From assembly GCA_938083085.1 (NCBI GenBank), contig CALLKX010000037.1, forward strand, positions 1 through 64,000: 64,000 nt of DNA, written 5' to 3'. Of the stretch, positions 42,577 to 51,162 are shown piece by piece. The stretch's first letter is position 1. Every line of letters starts with the position of its first letter. Source of the stretch: an uncultured bacterium. GTDB taxonomy: Bacteria; Planctomycetota; UBA1135; GCA-002686595. The notes below the pieces were generated by a model. The model was not told the DNA's origin. It worked only from the letters and a program-made list of their open reading frames with translations, and made no database searches. Position numbers and translations under genes: made by a program.

Positions 42577-42606
42577 TTGACAAGCAGAAGGATGCCGCGG
42601 CAATTT
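42577..42606 (+). promoter_or_regulatory. Candidate promoter of the tRNA gene
   Basis: A perfect TTGACA (42577-42582) and CAATTT (42601-42606) stand 18 bp apart; the start of transcription would fall about 15 bp before the mature tRNA 5' end. Confidence 0.5.
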
Positions 42607-42627
42607 GCCACGGCGCCGCGTGATGGA

Positions 42628-42714
42628 GCCCGGGTGGCGGAATTGGTAGACGCGCCAGACTAAGGATCTGGTGGGATAATACCCGTGCTGGTTCGATTCC
42701 AGTTCCGGGCACCA
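42628..42714 (+). tRNA. tRNA-Leu with anticodon AAG (class II, CCA encoded)
   Basis: An 87-nt class II tRNA. Acceptor GCCCGGG pairs with TCCGGGC (one G-U), followed by A-CCA. The D-arm GCGGAATTGGTAGACGC is typical of tRNA-Leu. The anticodon arm is CCAGA-CTAAGGA-TCTGG (42655-42671), so positions 34-36 are A-A-G (42662-42664), with G37 as usual for CUN leucine tRNAs. The variable arm (GGG-ATAATA-CCC) and T-arm (GCTGG-TTCGATT-CCAGT) are intact. A34 would be read as inosine after deamination. Bacteria normally use GAG here. Confidence 0.95.
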
Positions 42715-42719
42715 CCTTC

Positions 42720-42735
42720 CCCCTCTTGAGAGGGG
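42720..42735 (+). terminator. Hairpin after tRNA
   Basis: CCCCTC-TTGA-GAGGGG begins 6 nt past the CCA end; a stable 6-bp stem with a 4-nt loop, without T-tract. Confidence 0.5.
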
Positions 42736-43212
42736 TCGCAAGGTGAAGCCTCACGCGCCTTCTCGCTTGGACCCTTCGTGGAGGTAAGCCCTCAGCGAGT
42801 GACAGCGCCCTGCAGGGCTCGTGCCGCGCGCAGGGTCTGTCCGCGTCATGCCGATCCCGCGGCGAGCCCCGCTCAAGAGGAGTTGGCTGTTGCGACGGCC
42901 TCAGCGGTCAACGCACCTGATGCCCGCTCACTTCAGGGCGCCGGAGCCCGCAGGCCACGCCCCCCCCCACGAAGCGGCAGGGCAAGCGCGTGCGGCTGGC
43001 GTGAAGTCCCGCATCGCCCGCGCCGAGGTTCGGCAATGGCCGCTCAACGGGCCAAGGCCCCCGGCCAGGGTCCGCTTCTTGGGCCCCTTCAAGACCGACC
43101 TTCCGACCCGCCCCTCCCGTGACCATGCCCAGCCCGCGATCTCGCCCGGACGGCGAGCGCAGGGCCAGGAAGCGACGCTAGAGGCCGCATGACCCGGAGA
43201 GGGCCGGGACCT
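42736..43212. other. Non-coding spacer after tRNA-Leu
   Basis: This stretch of about 480 bp has open frames, but their codon use and residue content (Arg/Pro/Ala low complexity) do not look coding. It holds a 12-bp palindrome GCCCTGCAGGGC (42807-42818), a run of nine C near 42960, and a small hairpin CCCGG/CCGGG (43193-43208) that may end the gene on the other strand. No integrase or att duplication of the tRNA 3' end is seen. Confidence 0.45.
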
Positions 43213-45267
43213 TCACTCCACGACAATCGGGACGTCCGCCCTGAGCGTGAACTCGAACTCCTTCGGGGAGAGGCGGAGCATCGTCAGCACCGACCGCACC
43301 GAGTCGAGGTAGGTCTTGAGGCGCTGAACCTCCTCGAGCTCCCGTGGCATGTTCGACGCGATCACCTGGTCGGTGAAGGACATGAGCTGCTGATCGACGA
43401 GGCCGTCCAGGCGCCGGATGTCGTCCGCCGTCAACTGCGTACGCGGCCGGCCGCCGAAGGCCTTCGACAGCACGTCTCGCTCGACCTCGCGCCGCTTGGT
43501 CGCGTAGTCGATGGAGCGGGTGATCCGGTTCTTGGCGTCCAGGCGCACCTGATCGCGGATCAGCGCGCTCCCCGAAGCGGGGTTCACCCACGCCAGGACG
43601 TTGGCGCTCGGCACGGAGTCCATGAGGGCCAGCTGGAAGTCCCGGCTGTTGGACAGGCGCGGCACGGTGGCCGATTGCCCGTTGAGGTTCTTCACGAGGG
43701 CATCGATGAGCGCGTAGCGGTTGGAGATGAGCAGGTTGTCGCCGTAGATGAGCGAGGCGATGTGCCCCGTCCCCGGGATCAGCTGCGACCAGAACTCGCG
43801 CACGAAGAGACCGCCACCGATGGACTTCTTGAAGTACCCCGACTGTCCTGGGTTGCGCCCCTGAATGCCGATCCGCGGGCCCGCCACGGCAATGCGCTCG
43901 CGCAAGTCCACGACCTTCTCCGCGTCTGCGACCCAGGCCACGGCAGCCCAGGCGAAGACCGGCGCGCCGTCATTCGGCGGCCCCGTATAGACCCGCTCCC
44001 CCGACGTGGGGTCGACCTCCATATCGGACTCGTAGCCCCAGTCATTTGGACGAGCGATGAAGGCCACTCGGTCCACGAGTGCGCTGTCGAGGATCCCGAT
44101 CAGGTCGCCGATGCTGTTGACGCCGATCTGCTTGAGCGACTGCTCGAGATTCCTGCGGGCCGCTGGCTCGAGAGAGTCGACAACCATCTGGAGCATGGTC
44201 GCGATAGGTCCCCGAACGTAGAAGAAGAGCGTGCTGTCGTCGGGGGCGAACCGCGCGACCTCAAGCACCTCGTCCTGATCGAACCCCTTGAAGCGGTAGA
44301 TCCGCTCCTGGGCCGCGGTCATCAACTCCGACGAGAAGTCGCCGCTCAGATCGACGTCGACGCCGTCTTCGAAGTCCACCACGCCCAGCACTCGCCGGAT
44401 GGCATCCAGCGGCAGCAGCCGCGCGAGAAACGCCGGCGTGAAGCGCTCGTCGTCTTTCTTCAGGAGCCCCTCGGTCAGCCCGTACGACTCCCGCAGCTCG
44501 CGCAGGTCGATCTGAAGCTCGAAGTCGCGCTGCTTCTCGTCGCGCTCCACCGAGAGGATCGAGTCGTTGTAGGGCGCGGCGAGCAGGAGCGAGTCCTTGG
44601 AGCCCGTCGCCTCGAGCAGGATCGCGCGCTCCACGAGTTCACGGGACGTCCCGATCACCGCGACGTCCCTGACGCGGGCCACGTGAATAGGTCGAGGGAG
44701 CTGCGCGGACTTGATCGTCTTCACGCCTCCGTCCCCCTCCACGGTGATGCCCTGATCCTCGAGCCCGAGGAGCCCTGGATACTCCAGCCCTGAGACCGCG
44801 CCGCGGCCCCAGAGGGAGAGGCGCGCGTAGGCCGCCCACTCGGCGTCATCGAACGACCTCCCGGTGAAGTTCGCGGCCACCGCGACGTCTTCACCGCCGA
44901 TGATATCGAGGAGGTCGAGCCCGGCGGGCAGCTGCCCCAGCTGTCCGCGCACGTCGGCGAGGAGCGCCTCGACCCGCTGCTCCCGCGCGAACTCCGCCCA
45001 CTCCGGCGAGGTCACGAGCGCCTGGTAGCCCTCGTTGTCCTCAAGCTCCTCCATGACCGCCAGATCGGGGAAGCCGTCGAAGGCCGTCCGGAGCTCAGCC
45101 CGCGCGACGTAGAGGTCCACGTCCCGGGGAATCAGGCCCGCGACGTCCGCGTTGAACCGCCCCTCGAAGGGCGAGAAGAGGAGCGTCGAGAAGGCGAAGT
45201 AGCCGACGAACGAGAGGAGCAGCAGGGTGATACAGCCCAGCTTGAGGAGGCGCTTCTTGAGGGTCAT
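43213..45267 (-). CDS. Large membrane-anchored protein (DUF3352-like?)
   Basis: A 684-residue protein with one N-terminal helix (LLKLGCITLLLLSFVGYFAF) and a long outer domain. It reads like proteins of the DUF3352 type: an IPRDVDLYVARAELRTAF opening, repeated alpha/beta segments such as VAVAANFTGRSFDDAEW, ARFAPDDSTLFFYVRGPIAT and VNSIGDLIGILDSALVDRVAF, and no catalytic motif. Function is unknown. The C-terminal 130 residues are helical and include ADDIRRLDGLVDQQLMSFTD. The long upstream extension of the frame runs antisense to the aminotransferase and was rejected. It is divergent from the aminotransferase with a 159-bp spacer. Confidence 0.7.
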   Translation of the reverse strand: MTLKKRLLKLGCITLLLLSFVGYFAFSTLLFSPFEGRFNADVAGLIPRDVDLYVARAELRTAFDGFPDLAVMEELEDNEGYQALVTSPEWAEFAREQRVEALLADVRGQLGQLPAGLDLLDIIGGEDVAVAANFTGRSFDDAEWAAYARLSLWGRGAVSGLEYPGLLGLEDQGITVEGDGGVKTIKSAQLPRPIHVARVRDVAVIGTSRELVERAILLEATGSKDSLLLAAPYNDSILSVERDEKQRDFELQIDLRELRESYGLTEGLLKKDDERFTPAFLARLLPLDAIRRVLGVVDFEDGVDVDLSGDFSSELMTAAQERIYRFKGFDQDEVLEVARFAPDDSTLFFYVRGPIATMLQMVVDSLEPAARRNLEQSLKQIGVNSIGDLIGILDSALVDRVAFIARPNDWGYESDMEVDPTSGERVYTGPPNDGAPVFAWAAVAWVADAEKVVDLRERIAVAGPRIGIQGRNPGQSGYFKKSIGGGLFVREFWSQLIPGTGHIASLIYGDNLLISNRYALIDALVKNLNGQSATVPRLSNSRDFQLALMDSVPSANVLAWVNPASGSALIRDQVRLDAKNRITRSIDYATKRREVERDVLSKAFGGRPRTQLTADDIRRLDGLVDQQLMSFTDQVIASNMPRELEEVQRLKTYLDSVRSVLTMLRLSPKEFEFTLRADVPIVVE

Positions 45268-45426
45268 GTTCGGGGCGGTCTGCCAGAGGAGATACCCGGG
45301 GCCGGGCACAGAAGGAGAATCTACGACCGGGCTCGTCCAGGCTTCCCCGATTTCAGGTCGAGATTCGTGCCGGAACAGCCGCTGGATGGGCACCATCTGC
45401 CCCTTCACCACCCTGAGGACCCTCTC

Positions 45427-46596
45427 ATGCAACTGAGCCAGCGCGTCTCGAGCCTCGAAGGCTCGGTCACCCTTGCCCTCGCAGCCTCCGCCAAGGAAAT
45501 GGCTGCCGCCGGCCGCGACGTCATCAATATGGCCGTCGGAGAGCCCGACTTCGACGCGCCTCGCCTCGCCCGCGAAGCGGCGATCGCAGCGATCAACAGC
45601 GGCGCCGTGAAGTACACGCCTGCCGCGGGGCTCGCCTCGCTCCGACAAACGGTGGCCGAACATCTCGGTCAGACCCGCGGCGTGTCCTACGGGGCCCAGA
45701 ACATCGTGATCTGCCACAGCGCCAAGCACGCCCTGAGCCACACGCTCCTGGCGCTGGTGGATGCGGGCGACGAGGTGCTGCTCCTCGACCCCGCGTGGAG
45801 CAGTTACTACGCCCAGGTCCAGCTGGCCGGCGGCGTGGCGGTGCACGCCGCTCCAAGGCAAGACGGTACCTGCGCCCCGGACCTCGACGCCATCCGCGCG
45901 GCGGTCACGGACAGGACGAAGGGCGTCATGCTCAACACCCCGAGCAACCCGTCCGGCTACGTGTGGAGCCGAGAGGAGCTGGAGCAGCTCGCGTCGATCT
46001 GTGAGGAGCACGACCTGTGGATGATCTCGGATGAGATCTATGGTCGGCTCGTCTTCGACGGGGCAGAGCACGTCTCTCCGACCTCCATCTCGGCGGCCAT
46101 GAAGGAGCGCACGGTGCTCGTGGACGGCGCCAGCAAGGTCTTCGCCATGACGGGTTACCGGATGGGCTACCTCGCGGCGAACCCGGACCTGGCCCGGACG
46201 GTGGGGAACCTGCAGAGCCAGATCTCTGGCTGCCCGAACTACATCTCCCAGCGCGCCTTCGAGGCCTGCCTCGTCGAGGAGCCCGAGGAGGTGAAGGAGA
46301 TGATCGCCACCTTCGACCGACGGCGGCGGCTGGTCGTCGACGGGCTCAACCGCATGGGGCTCGAGGGTCCCGAGCCCAGGGGTGCCTTCTACGCCTTCCC
46401 CGACCTCCACGAGCGCTTCGACGAGCGCGGAAGCGAGGGGTTCTGCGCCGACCTCCTCGAGGCCGAGGCCCTCGCGACCGTGCCCGGCACCGCCTTCAGC
46501 GCGCCGCGGCACATCCGCCTCTCCTACGCTCTGAGCGAGGAGCGCCTCGTGGAGGCCCTCGCCCGCCTCGAGAGGTTCCTCTCGACCCGAGCCTGA
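45427..46596 (+). CDS. Class I pyridoxal-phosphate aminotransferase (aspartate aminotransferase-like)
   Basis: A 389-residue fold-type I aminotransferase. Lys237 in DGASKVFAMTGYRMGYL is the Schiff-base lysine; Asn174 (NTPSNPSGYVW), Asp202 and Tyr205 (SDEIYGRLVF) contact the cofactor. The opening INMAVGEPDFDAP and VKYTPAAGLASLR match subgroup I-gamma aspartate/prephenate aminotransferases. The substrate is probably Asp, aromatic amino acids or prephenate; this cannot be fixed here. No operon partner. An upstream TTG/GTG-type extension exists but MQLSQRVSSLEGS is the normal start. Confidence 0.9.
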   Translation: MQLSQRVSSLEGSVTLALAASAKEMAAAGRDVINMAVGEPDFDAPRLAREAAIAAINSGAVKYTPAAGLASLRQTVAEHLGQTRGVSYGAQNIVICHSAKHALSHTLLALVDAGDEVLLLDPAWSSYYAQVQLAGGVAVHAAPRQDGTCAPDLDAIRAAVTDRTKGVMLNTPSNPSGYVWSREELEQLASICEEHDLWMISDEIYGRLVFDGAEHVSPTSISAAMKERTVLVDGASKVFAMTGYRMGYLAANPDLARTVGNLQSQISGCPNYISQRAFEACLVEEPEEVKEMIATFDRRRRLVVDGLNRMGLEGPEPRGAFYAFPDLHERFDERGSEGFCADLLEAEALATVPGTAFSAPRHIRLSYALSEERLVEALARLERFLSTRA

Positions 46597-46644
46597 AGCG
46601 GGCCTGAAGCGAGCCCGCAGCGGGACTGCAGCGGGACTGCAGCG
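46590..46644. repeat. 11-bp tandem repeat, 5 copies, across a stop codon
   Basis: Units agcctgaagcg, ggcctgaagcg, agcccgcagcg, ggactgcagcg and ggactgcagcg run from the last codons of the aminotransferase into the spacer. The 11-bp unit is not a multiple of three, and the array sits just where frame no longer matters. Confidence 0.85.
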
Positions 46645-46661
46645 GCCGCCGGGAGGGCCGA

Positions 46662-48044
46662 TCAGGCCGGCGCGATGGAGTAGACGTTCCGGGCGCCAGG
46701 AAACTCCGCCGCCGCGACCTCCTGGACCTTCAGGAGCACGTCCCGGTCCGGGTCGTCACAGAGCACGTAGAACTTCCACAGGTCACGGTACGACCGCTCA
46801 AGGTCGCCGAGCCTCGGCACCCGGTCCGCAAAGTCGGACAGCGGGTGGACGCCCTCGACCCCTGGCCAGCGCACGTGAATGCGAGCCTCCTTGAGCTGCA
46901 TCTCCCGCGCGGGGCAGTAGACGATGACCTTGATCTCGCGGCCCGTGGCGAAGCGCACCGTCTCCTCGATACGTCCCTCGACGAGGGCCCGCGCCTCCCC
47001 GCCGCCTGCGGCGAAGAAGCGGTCCACGAGCTCCGCCTGAACCTCCGCGTTCTCATAGGCCGGGAAGACACACGCGCGCTTGAACAGCCGCCGCTCCTGG
47101 AAGCGCTCGACCAGGTCCCGGACCGTCGCCTGCGTTCCCGGCTGACACCTGGCCGCTGACCGGAGGAGCACCTCGAGGATCGAGCTGTCCGTGGTGCCGT
47201 AGAGGTCCTGCTCGCCCAGCGCCTCCTCCCGTACAAGGAGATCGATGGCGCGGGCGACCAGCGCCCCTGCGGCCACCTTCGCATGGTGGTAGTAGACGCG
47301 CTCGCTGAAGAAGTAGCGCGCCTCCAGCATGCGGACGATCTCGCTCAGGATGTCCTCCCGCAGGAGGTCATGCTTCGCGAGGTCGATGTAGAGGTTCCCC
47401 GTGGAGCGGTCGATCTTGAAGTAGCTGTGGACGCGCTCGTCCACCTGGAGCCGGAGGCCGGTGAAGTAGGCGTCCCGCGCGAGGTAGTCGAGGATGTCCG
47501 CCGCGATCGTCCCCGAGAGCACTTGGCCCCAGTACGGCGGCACGTCCCGGCGCCCGGGCGTCCCTGGCTTGGTGAGGACGCTGAAGACCTCCTCCCTGAG
47601 CCCGAGCTCCTCGAGGATCTCCCCGATGGGCGTGTCCCGGCTGAACATCCGCTCGTAGCGATACGCCGAGTCATGACGCTCGAAGAGCGCGTCCTGGTCC
47701 TCGATGTTGTGCCCGAACGGGATGTGGGTCACGTCGTGCAGGAGCCCCGCCATCCGGATGACGCGGGCCTCCTCCTCGCCGATGGCGATCCCACGAGCCG
47801 GGTCCAACTGGAACGACAGGTTGATCGCCTCGATCATCTTCTGCGCCACGTGCACCGTCCCGATCGAGTGATCGAAGCGAGTGTGCAGCGCCCCGGGGAA
47901 GACCAGATAGGCCGGTCCCAGCTGCTTGATGCCGCGCATGCGCTGCATCTCCGGCGTGTCGAGCACGCGGAGCTCTTCATGGGTCAGGTACACGTCCCCG
48001 TGCACCGGATCCCGCATGACGCTGAAGCGCTTACGAGCGGCCAT
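46662..48044 (-). CDS. HD-domain phosphohydrolase (dGTPase/SAMHD1-like)
   Basis: A 460-residue HD-superfamily enzyme. Metal ligands are His54 and His59 (LHTRFDHSIG), His103-Asp104 (LLHDVTHIPFGH) and a later Asp in IAADILDYLARDAYFTG. It follows the YwfO/SAMHD1-like plan, starting DPVHGDVYLTHEELRVLDTPEMQRMRGIKQLG, so deoxynucleoside triphosphate hydrolysis is the likely role. The C-terminal half (about 260-460) holds an extra domain of unknown role (IKVIVYCPAREMQLKEARI). It follows the bacterioferritin-like gene by 11 bp on the same strand and may be cotranscribed with it. The frame extends far upstream but antisense to other genes. Confidence 0.87.
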   Translation of the reverse strand: MAARKRFSVMRDPVHGDVYLTHEELRVLDTPEMQRMRGIKQLGPAYLVFPGALHTRFDHSIGTVHVAQKMIEAINLSFQLDPARGIAIGEEEARVIRMAGLLHDVTHIPFGHNIEDQDALFERHDSAYRYERMFSRDTPIGEILEELGLREEVFSVLTKPGTPGRRDVPPYWGQVLSGTIAADILDYLARDAYFTGLRLQVDERVHSYFKIDRSTGNLYIDLAKHDLLREDILSEIVRMLEARYFFSERVYYHHAKVAAGALVARAIDLLVREEALGEQDLYGTTDSSILEVLLRSAARCQPGTQATVRDLVERFQERRLFKRACVFPAYENAEVQAELVDRFFAAGGGEARALVEGRIEETVRFATGREIKVIVYCPAREMQLKEARIHVRWPGVEGVHPLSDFADRVPRLGDLERSYRDLWKFYVLCDDPDRDVLLKVQEVAAAEFPGARNVYSIAPA

Positions 48045-48055
48045 CAGCCCGGCCC

Positions 48056-48514
48056 TCAGCCCATCAGGCCGACGGCCGCCGAGGCGACGTCGCCCGGCCG
48101 GCGGAGCATGCGGTCGACCTCTCCGAGGTGCTGCTCCTCGGTCGCGAGCATCTGGCGCGCGTACTCCTCGAGCATCACCGAGTGTCCCTCGACGTGCTTG
48201 CGGAGTTCGTTGTAGAAGCCCAGCGTGTCGCGCTCGTGCTCGAGCGACTCCTTGAGGATCGCCTCGATGTCGTGATCGTGGGTCTCGAGCAGCGGGCCAA
48301 TCGCCAGGCTCGGGTGCTCCCCGAGCTGGGTGATCATCTCGCCCGCCTGCTGGGCGTGCAGCAGCGACTCGGTCGCCTGGGCACGCAGCCAGTCCACGAT
48401 GGGCATGCGGTAGGGCCCGAACACCATCAGGGAGTAGTGGGTGTAACGGACGACCCCCGCGAGCTCCATCTCGAGGATCTTGTTCAGGGTGGCGACGACG
48501 GCTTGCTTGTCCAT
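48056..48514 (-). CDS. bfr: Bacterioferritin-like ferritin-family protein
   Basis: A 152-residue four-helix ferritin-like protein. The di-iron ligands are visible as the helix-1 Glu in LEMELAG, ESLLHAQQ (ExxH), a Glu in EHERDTLGFYNEL and EEQHLGE (ExxH), so iron oxidation is plausible. The MxxFGPYRMPIVDWLR stretch lies where bacterioferritin binds heme, but a heme-ligand Met is not certain. Bacterioferritins store iron and detoxify peroxide. It lies just upstream of the HD enzyme on the same strand. The ATG before DKQAVV was chosen; an ATG 60 bp upstream adds a Pro/Arg leader. Confidence 0.82.
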   Translation of the reverse strand: MDKQAVVATLNKILEMELAGVVRYTHYSLMVFGPYRMPIVDWLRAQATESLLHAQQAGEMITQLGEHPSLAIGPLLETHDHDIEAILKESLEHERDTLGFYNELRKHVEGHSVMLEEYARQMLATEEQHLGEVDRMLRRPGDVASAAVGLMG

Positions 48515-48638
48515 GTTCTCCGGGCGTTGACGGTTGCGAGCCCACATGATCGGCCCCACCCCTGGGGGCGACAAGCCAGATCCCCGGAAGCCGATCCCGG
48601 AGCCGGAACAGCGGCGCCTCGGCCGCTAGGATCGGGCG

Positions 48639-49745
48639 GTGAGTTCTCTCTCGATCGCCTTCTTCGAACCCTGGTTTGGCGGTAGCCACCGGGCGTTCCT
48701 GGACGCCTGGAGCGCTCGCACGAGACACCGCCTCCAGGTGCATGGACTGGCGCCGCGCCACTGGAAGTGGCGCCAGGAGGCGAGCGCCTGGGAGCTGGCT
48801 CGGGGGGCCGACGCCACCGCCCCACCCGACGTCATCGCCTGCAGCGGCTACGTGGACCTCCCACGGCTGCACGGGTTCCTCCCGCAGAGCTGGGCTCACC
48901 GCCCGTCGCTGGTCTACTTCCACGAGACCCAGCTCACTTATCCGGGCGGCGAGGCCGGTCGGGACCTGACCTACGGGTTCAGCAACATCCTCAGCGCGGT
49001 CCGAGCCGACCGGGTGGCCTTCAACTCCAGGTTCCATCTCGAGGAGTTCCGCGACGCGGCCGACCTGGTCCTCAGCCGACTCCCGCGGCCCGCTCCCCGC
49101 GCAGACCTCACCCGCGCCCTCGGGGAGGCCGCGGTGATCCCCCCCCTGCCTGACCTGGCCAGCGTCCCACTGGGCCCCGGAGGAGATGGCCCGCTCCGGG
49201 TTGCCTTCCCCCATCGCCTCGAGCCCGACAAGGACCCCGCCGCCTTCGCGGACGCGCTCGTCGAGGCCGGCGCACGGGGCGCCGACCTCGAGGTCGAGCT
49301 CCTGGGTGGACACCCGAGGAAGGCCGTCCCCAAGATCGCCGCGGCCCTCGAGCGCCTCGCGCCCTGGCTGCGTAATCGGGACCGAGTGGAGGACCGGGGC
49401 CGCTACCTCGAGATCCTCGGCCGCTGCGACGTGGTGGCCTCCACCGCCCGCCACGAGTTCTTCGGCGTCGCGTTCGCCGAGGCCATGGCCGCCGGCTGCA
49501 CGCCGCTCGCGCCGGACCGCCTCAACTACCCCGCGCTGCTCTCGAACTATGACGATGGCGAGGCCCAGGCCGGCACGTTCCTCGACACCCCGGACCTCGC
49601 AGACCGCCTGACGGCCCTCGCCCGAGCCCCTGAACCGCTGCGCGCCCCTGCTCGGCGCGAGGGGGCCAGGGCCGCGGTGATGCCGTTCGACGCGGACTCC
49701 GCGGCCATGGCCCTCGATCGGCTGATCGACGACCTCGCTCGCTGA
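48639..49745 (+). CDS. Glycosyltransferase of the tRNA-queuosine mannosyltransferase (QTMAN/GTDC1, DUF3524) type
   Basis: A 368-residue GT-B enzyme starting at GTG. The DUF3524 opening is clear: FFEPWFGGSHRAFLDAW, GLAPRHWKWR, SGYVDLPRLHGFLP, VYFHETQLTYP and RDLTYGFSNILSA; the C-terminal half has FPHRLEPDKDP, VVASTARHEFFGVAFAEAMA (with an E-x7-E-type motif) and PDRLNYPALL. In animals this family mannosylates queuosine in tRNA-Asp; the bacterial role is not established, so transfer to a tRNA nucleoside is inferred. No queuosine gene is nearby. Divergent from the bacterioferritin-like gene across 124 bp. Confidence 0.82.
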   Translation: MSSLSIAFFEPWFGGSHRAFLDAWSARTRHRLQVHGLAPRHWKWRQEASAWELARGADATAPPDVIACSGYVDLPRLHGFLPQSWAHRPSLVYFHETQLTYPGGEAGRDLTYGFSNILSAVRADRVAFNSRFHLEEFRDAADLVLSRLPRPAPRADLTRALGEAAVIPPLPDLASVPLGPGGDGPLRVAFPHRLEPDKDPAAFADALVEAGARGADLEVELLGGHPRKAVPKIAAALERLAPWLRNRDRVEDRGRYLEILGRCDVVASTARHEFFGVAFAEAMAAGCTPLAPDRLNYPALLSNYDDGEAQAGTFLDTPDLADRLTALARAPEPLRAPARREGARAAVMPFDADSAAMALDRLIDDLAR

Positions 49746-49768
49746 TCCCGCTGCCCGCGGTCAGGCGC

Positions 49769-51061
49769 TCAGAAGGCGGGGAGGTCGTAGCCGCTCCGGC
49801 GGGCGTAGTCGACCCAGGCGTTCGCGCCCTCCTCCTCGAAGCGCCAGGCCTGGGGATCCCAGGTGAGCGCCTTCCGATGCCAGTAGGCGATGTTCATGAG
49901 GTGGCAGATGGCCGCGCTGCGCGCGCCGACCTCCACGTCACAGATCGGGGTGCTCCGGTCGCGGATGCACTGGAGCCAGTCCGCCACGTGCCCGTCGTGC
50001 CGCGGGAGGCGCTCCTCGCCCTCGGCCTCCCACTCGAGGACGCCATCGGGCACGCTCGAGATACGCCCCCGGTCCACGGCGATCAGGCCCTTCTCCCCGA
50101 TGAACGTTGCGCCGCTCGGGCCGCCGTGGACGAGCCGGGCGCCGTCCTCGTAGACGAGCGTGGCGCCGCGCTTCGCGTCGGGGTCTGCAGGCGGGACCAC
50201 CCGGACGGGACCCGAGCGGTCCATGCCGAGCGCCCACTGGGCGATGTCGAAGTGGTGCGCCCCCATGTCCGCGAGCCCGCCGCCCGCGTACTCCCGGTAG
50301 GAGCGCCACTTGGGGTAGTGGCCGTGCACGCCCCGGGGGCTGAGGATCTCGTTGTACTCACGCTCCGGTGCCGGCCCGAGCCAGCGGTCCCAGTCGAGCC
50401 CCGGCTCCAGCGCCTCGCCCGGGAGGTCGCACCACACCGGGGCATCCCCCACGCCCACGTGCACGGTCTGGACCTTGCCGATGCGACCCGCCCGGACGGC
50501 CTCTGCGGCGCGCACGAACCGCTGCCCGAACTCGGTCCGCTGCTGGCTCCCGGTCTGGAACACGACCCCGTACTTGCGCGCGGCTGCGATGACCAGCTGC
50601 GACTCCCGGAGGGTCAGCGTGAGGGGCTTCTCGCAGTAGACGTCCTTGCCCGCCACGCAGGCATCAATGATCTGGTGGGTGTGCCAGTGGTCGGGCGTCG
50701 CGATGAGCACCGCGTCCACGTCGTCCCGCGCCATGAGCTCCTCGTGGCGGTCGGTCGCCACGCAGTCCAGCCCGTGGACCTCGTCGACCCGGCGCTTCGC
50801 GTCCAGTCGCCGGCTGCGGTCCACGTCGCAGACCGCGGTCACCAGCACGCCCGGCTGCCCGATCAGGCTCCGGGTCATCAGGTTGCGGCCGCGGATCCCG
50901 ATACCGATCACGCCCACCCGGATCGCCGCCTCTGCGGGCTCCTGCTGGGCCCCCTCTTGGAGCACCTGACCGGGCCAAGCGCGGGTGATGGGCGCGGCCG
51001 CGAGGGCTGCCCCGGCGGTCAGGAACTGGCGACGGTGGATGGAGGGCGGCGTGAGGTCCAT
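49769..51061 (-). CDS. Tat-exported Gfo/Idh/MocA family oxidoreductase
   Basis: A 430-residue NAD(P)-dependent sugar oxidoreductase. The Tat signal is RRQFLTAGAALAAAP (from residue 10). The Rossmann start is IRVGVIGIGIRGRNL; EKP is in DVYCEKPLTLTLRE, and the C-terminal domain has WRSYREYAGGGLADMGAHHFDIAQWAL. Such exported family members are abundant in Planctomycetota and act on sugars or inositols in the periplasm. Folded export with bound cofactor explains Tat use. Monocistronic; the stop faces the glycosyltransferase. Confidence 0.92.
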   Translation of the reverse strand: MDLTPPSIHRRQFLTAGAALAAAPITRAWPGQVLQEGAQQEPAEAAIRVGVIGIGIRGRNLMTRSLIGQPGVLVTAVCDVDRSRRLDAKRRVDEVHGLDCVATDRHEELMARDDVDAVLIATPDHWHTHQIIDACVAGKDVYCEKPLTLTLRESQLVIAAARKYGVVFQTGSQQRTEFGQRFVRAAEAVRAGRIGKVQTVHVGVGDAPVWCDLPGEALEPGLDWDRWLGPAPEREYNEILSPRGVHGHYPKWRSYREYAGGGLADMGAHHFDIAQWALGMDRSGPVRVVPPADPDAKRGATLVYEDGARLVHGGPSGATFIGEKGLIAVDRGRISSVPDGVLEWEAEGEERLPRHDGHVADWLQCIRDRSTPICDVEVGARSAAICHLMNIAYWHRKALTWDPQAWRFEEEGANAWVDYARRSGYDLPAF

Positions 51062-51108
51062 TCCAATGACCCTAGCACGGGACGCCCCTCGCGCTGAGCA
51101 AAGACAAA

Positions 51109-51141
51109 GGCGCCCCGGATCGCGTTGCGACCCGGGGCGCC
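51109..51141 (-). terminator. Intrinsic terminator of leuB-like gene
   Basis: GGCGCCCCGG (51109-51118) pairs perfectly with CCGGGGCGCC (51132-51141), with inner TCGC/GCGA pairs. Read on the minus strand it is followed by TTTGTCTTT. Confidence 0.8.
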
Positions 51142-51162
51142 CTTGGACGGAGGTCCCTCCGG

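Noticed and set aside
42778..43192. Possible small genes after tRNA-Leu, or remnants of an integrated element
   Set aside because: Codon use is not gene-like, and no integrase, att repeat or recognisable fragment is visible.
45268..46512. Upstream extension of the 684-residue membrane-anchored protein
   Set aside because: It runs antisense through the aminotransferase; the ATG at 45267 starts the membrane helix.
48045..49454. Upstream extension of the HD-domain protein
   Set aside because: It is antisense to the bacterioferritin-like gene's spacer and the glycosyltransferase; the family start is at 48044.
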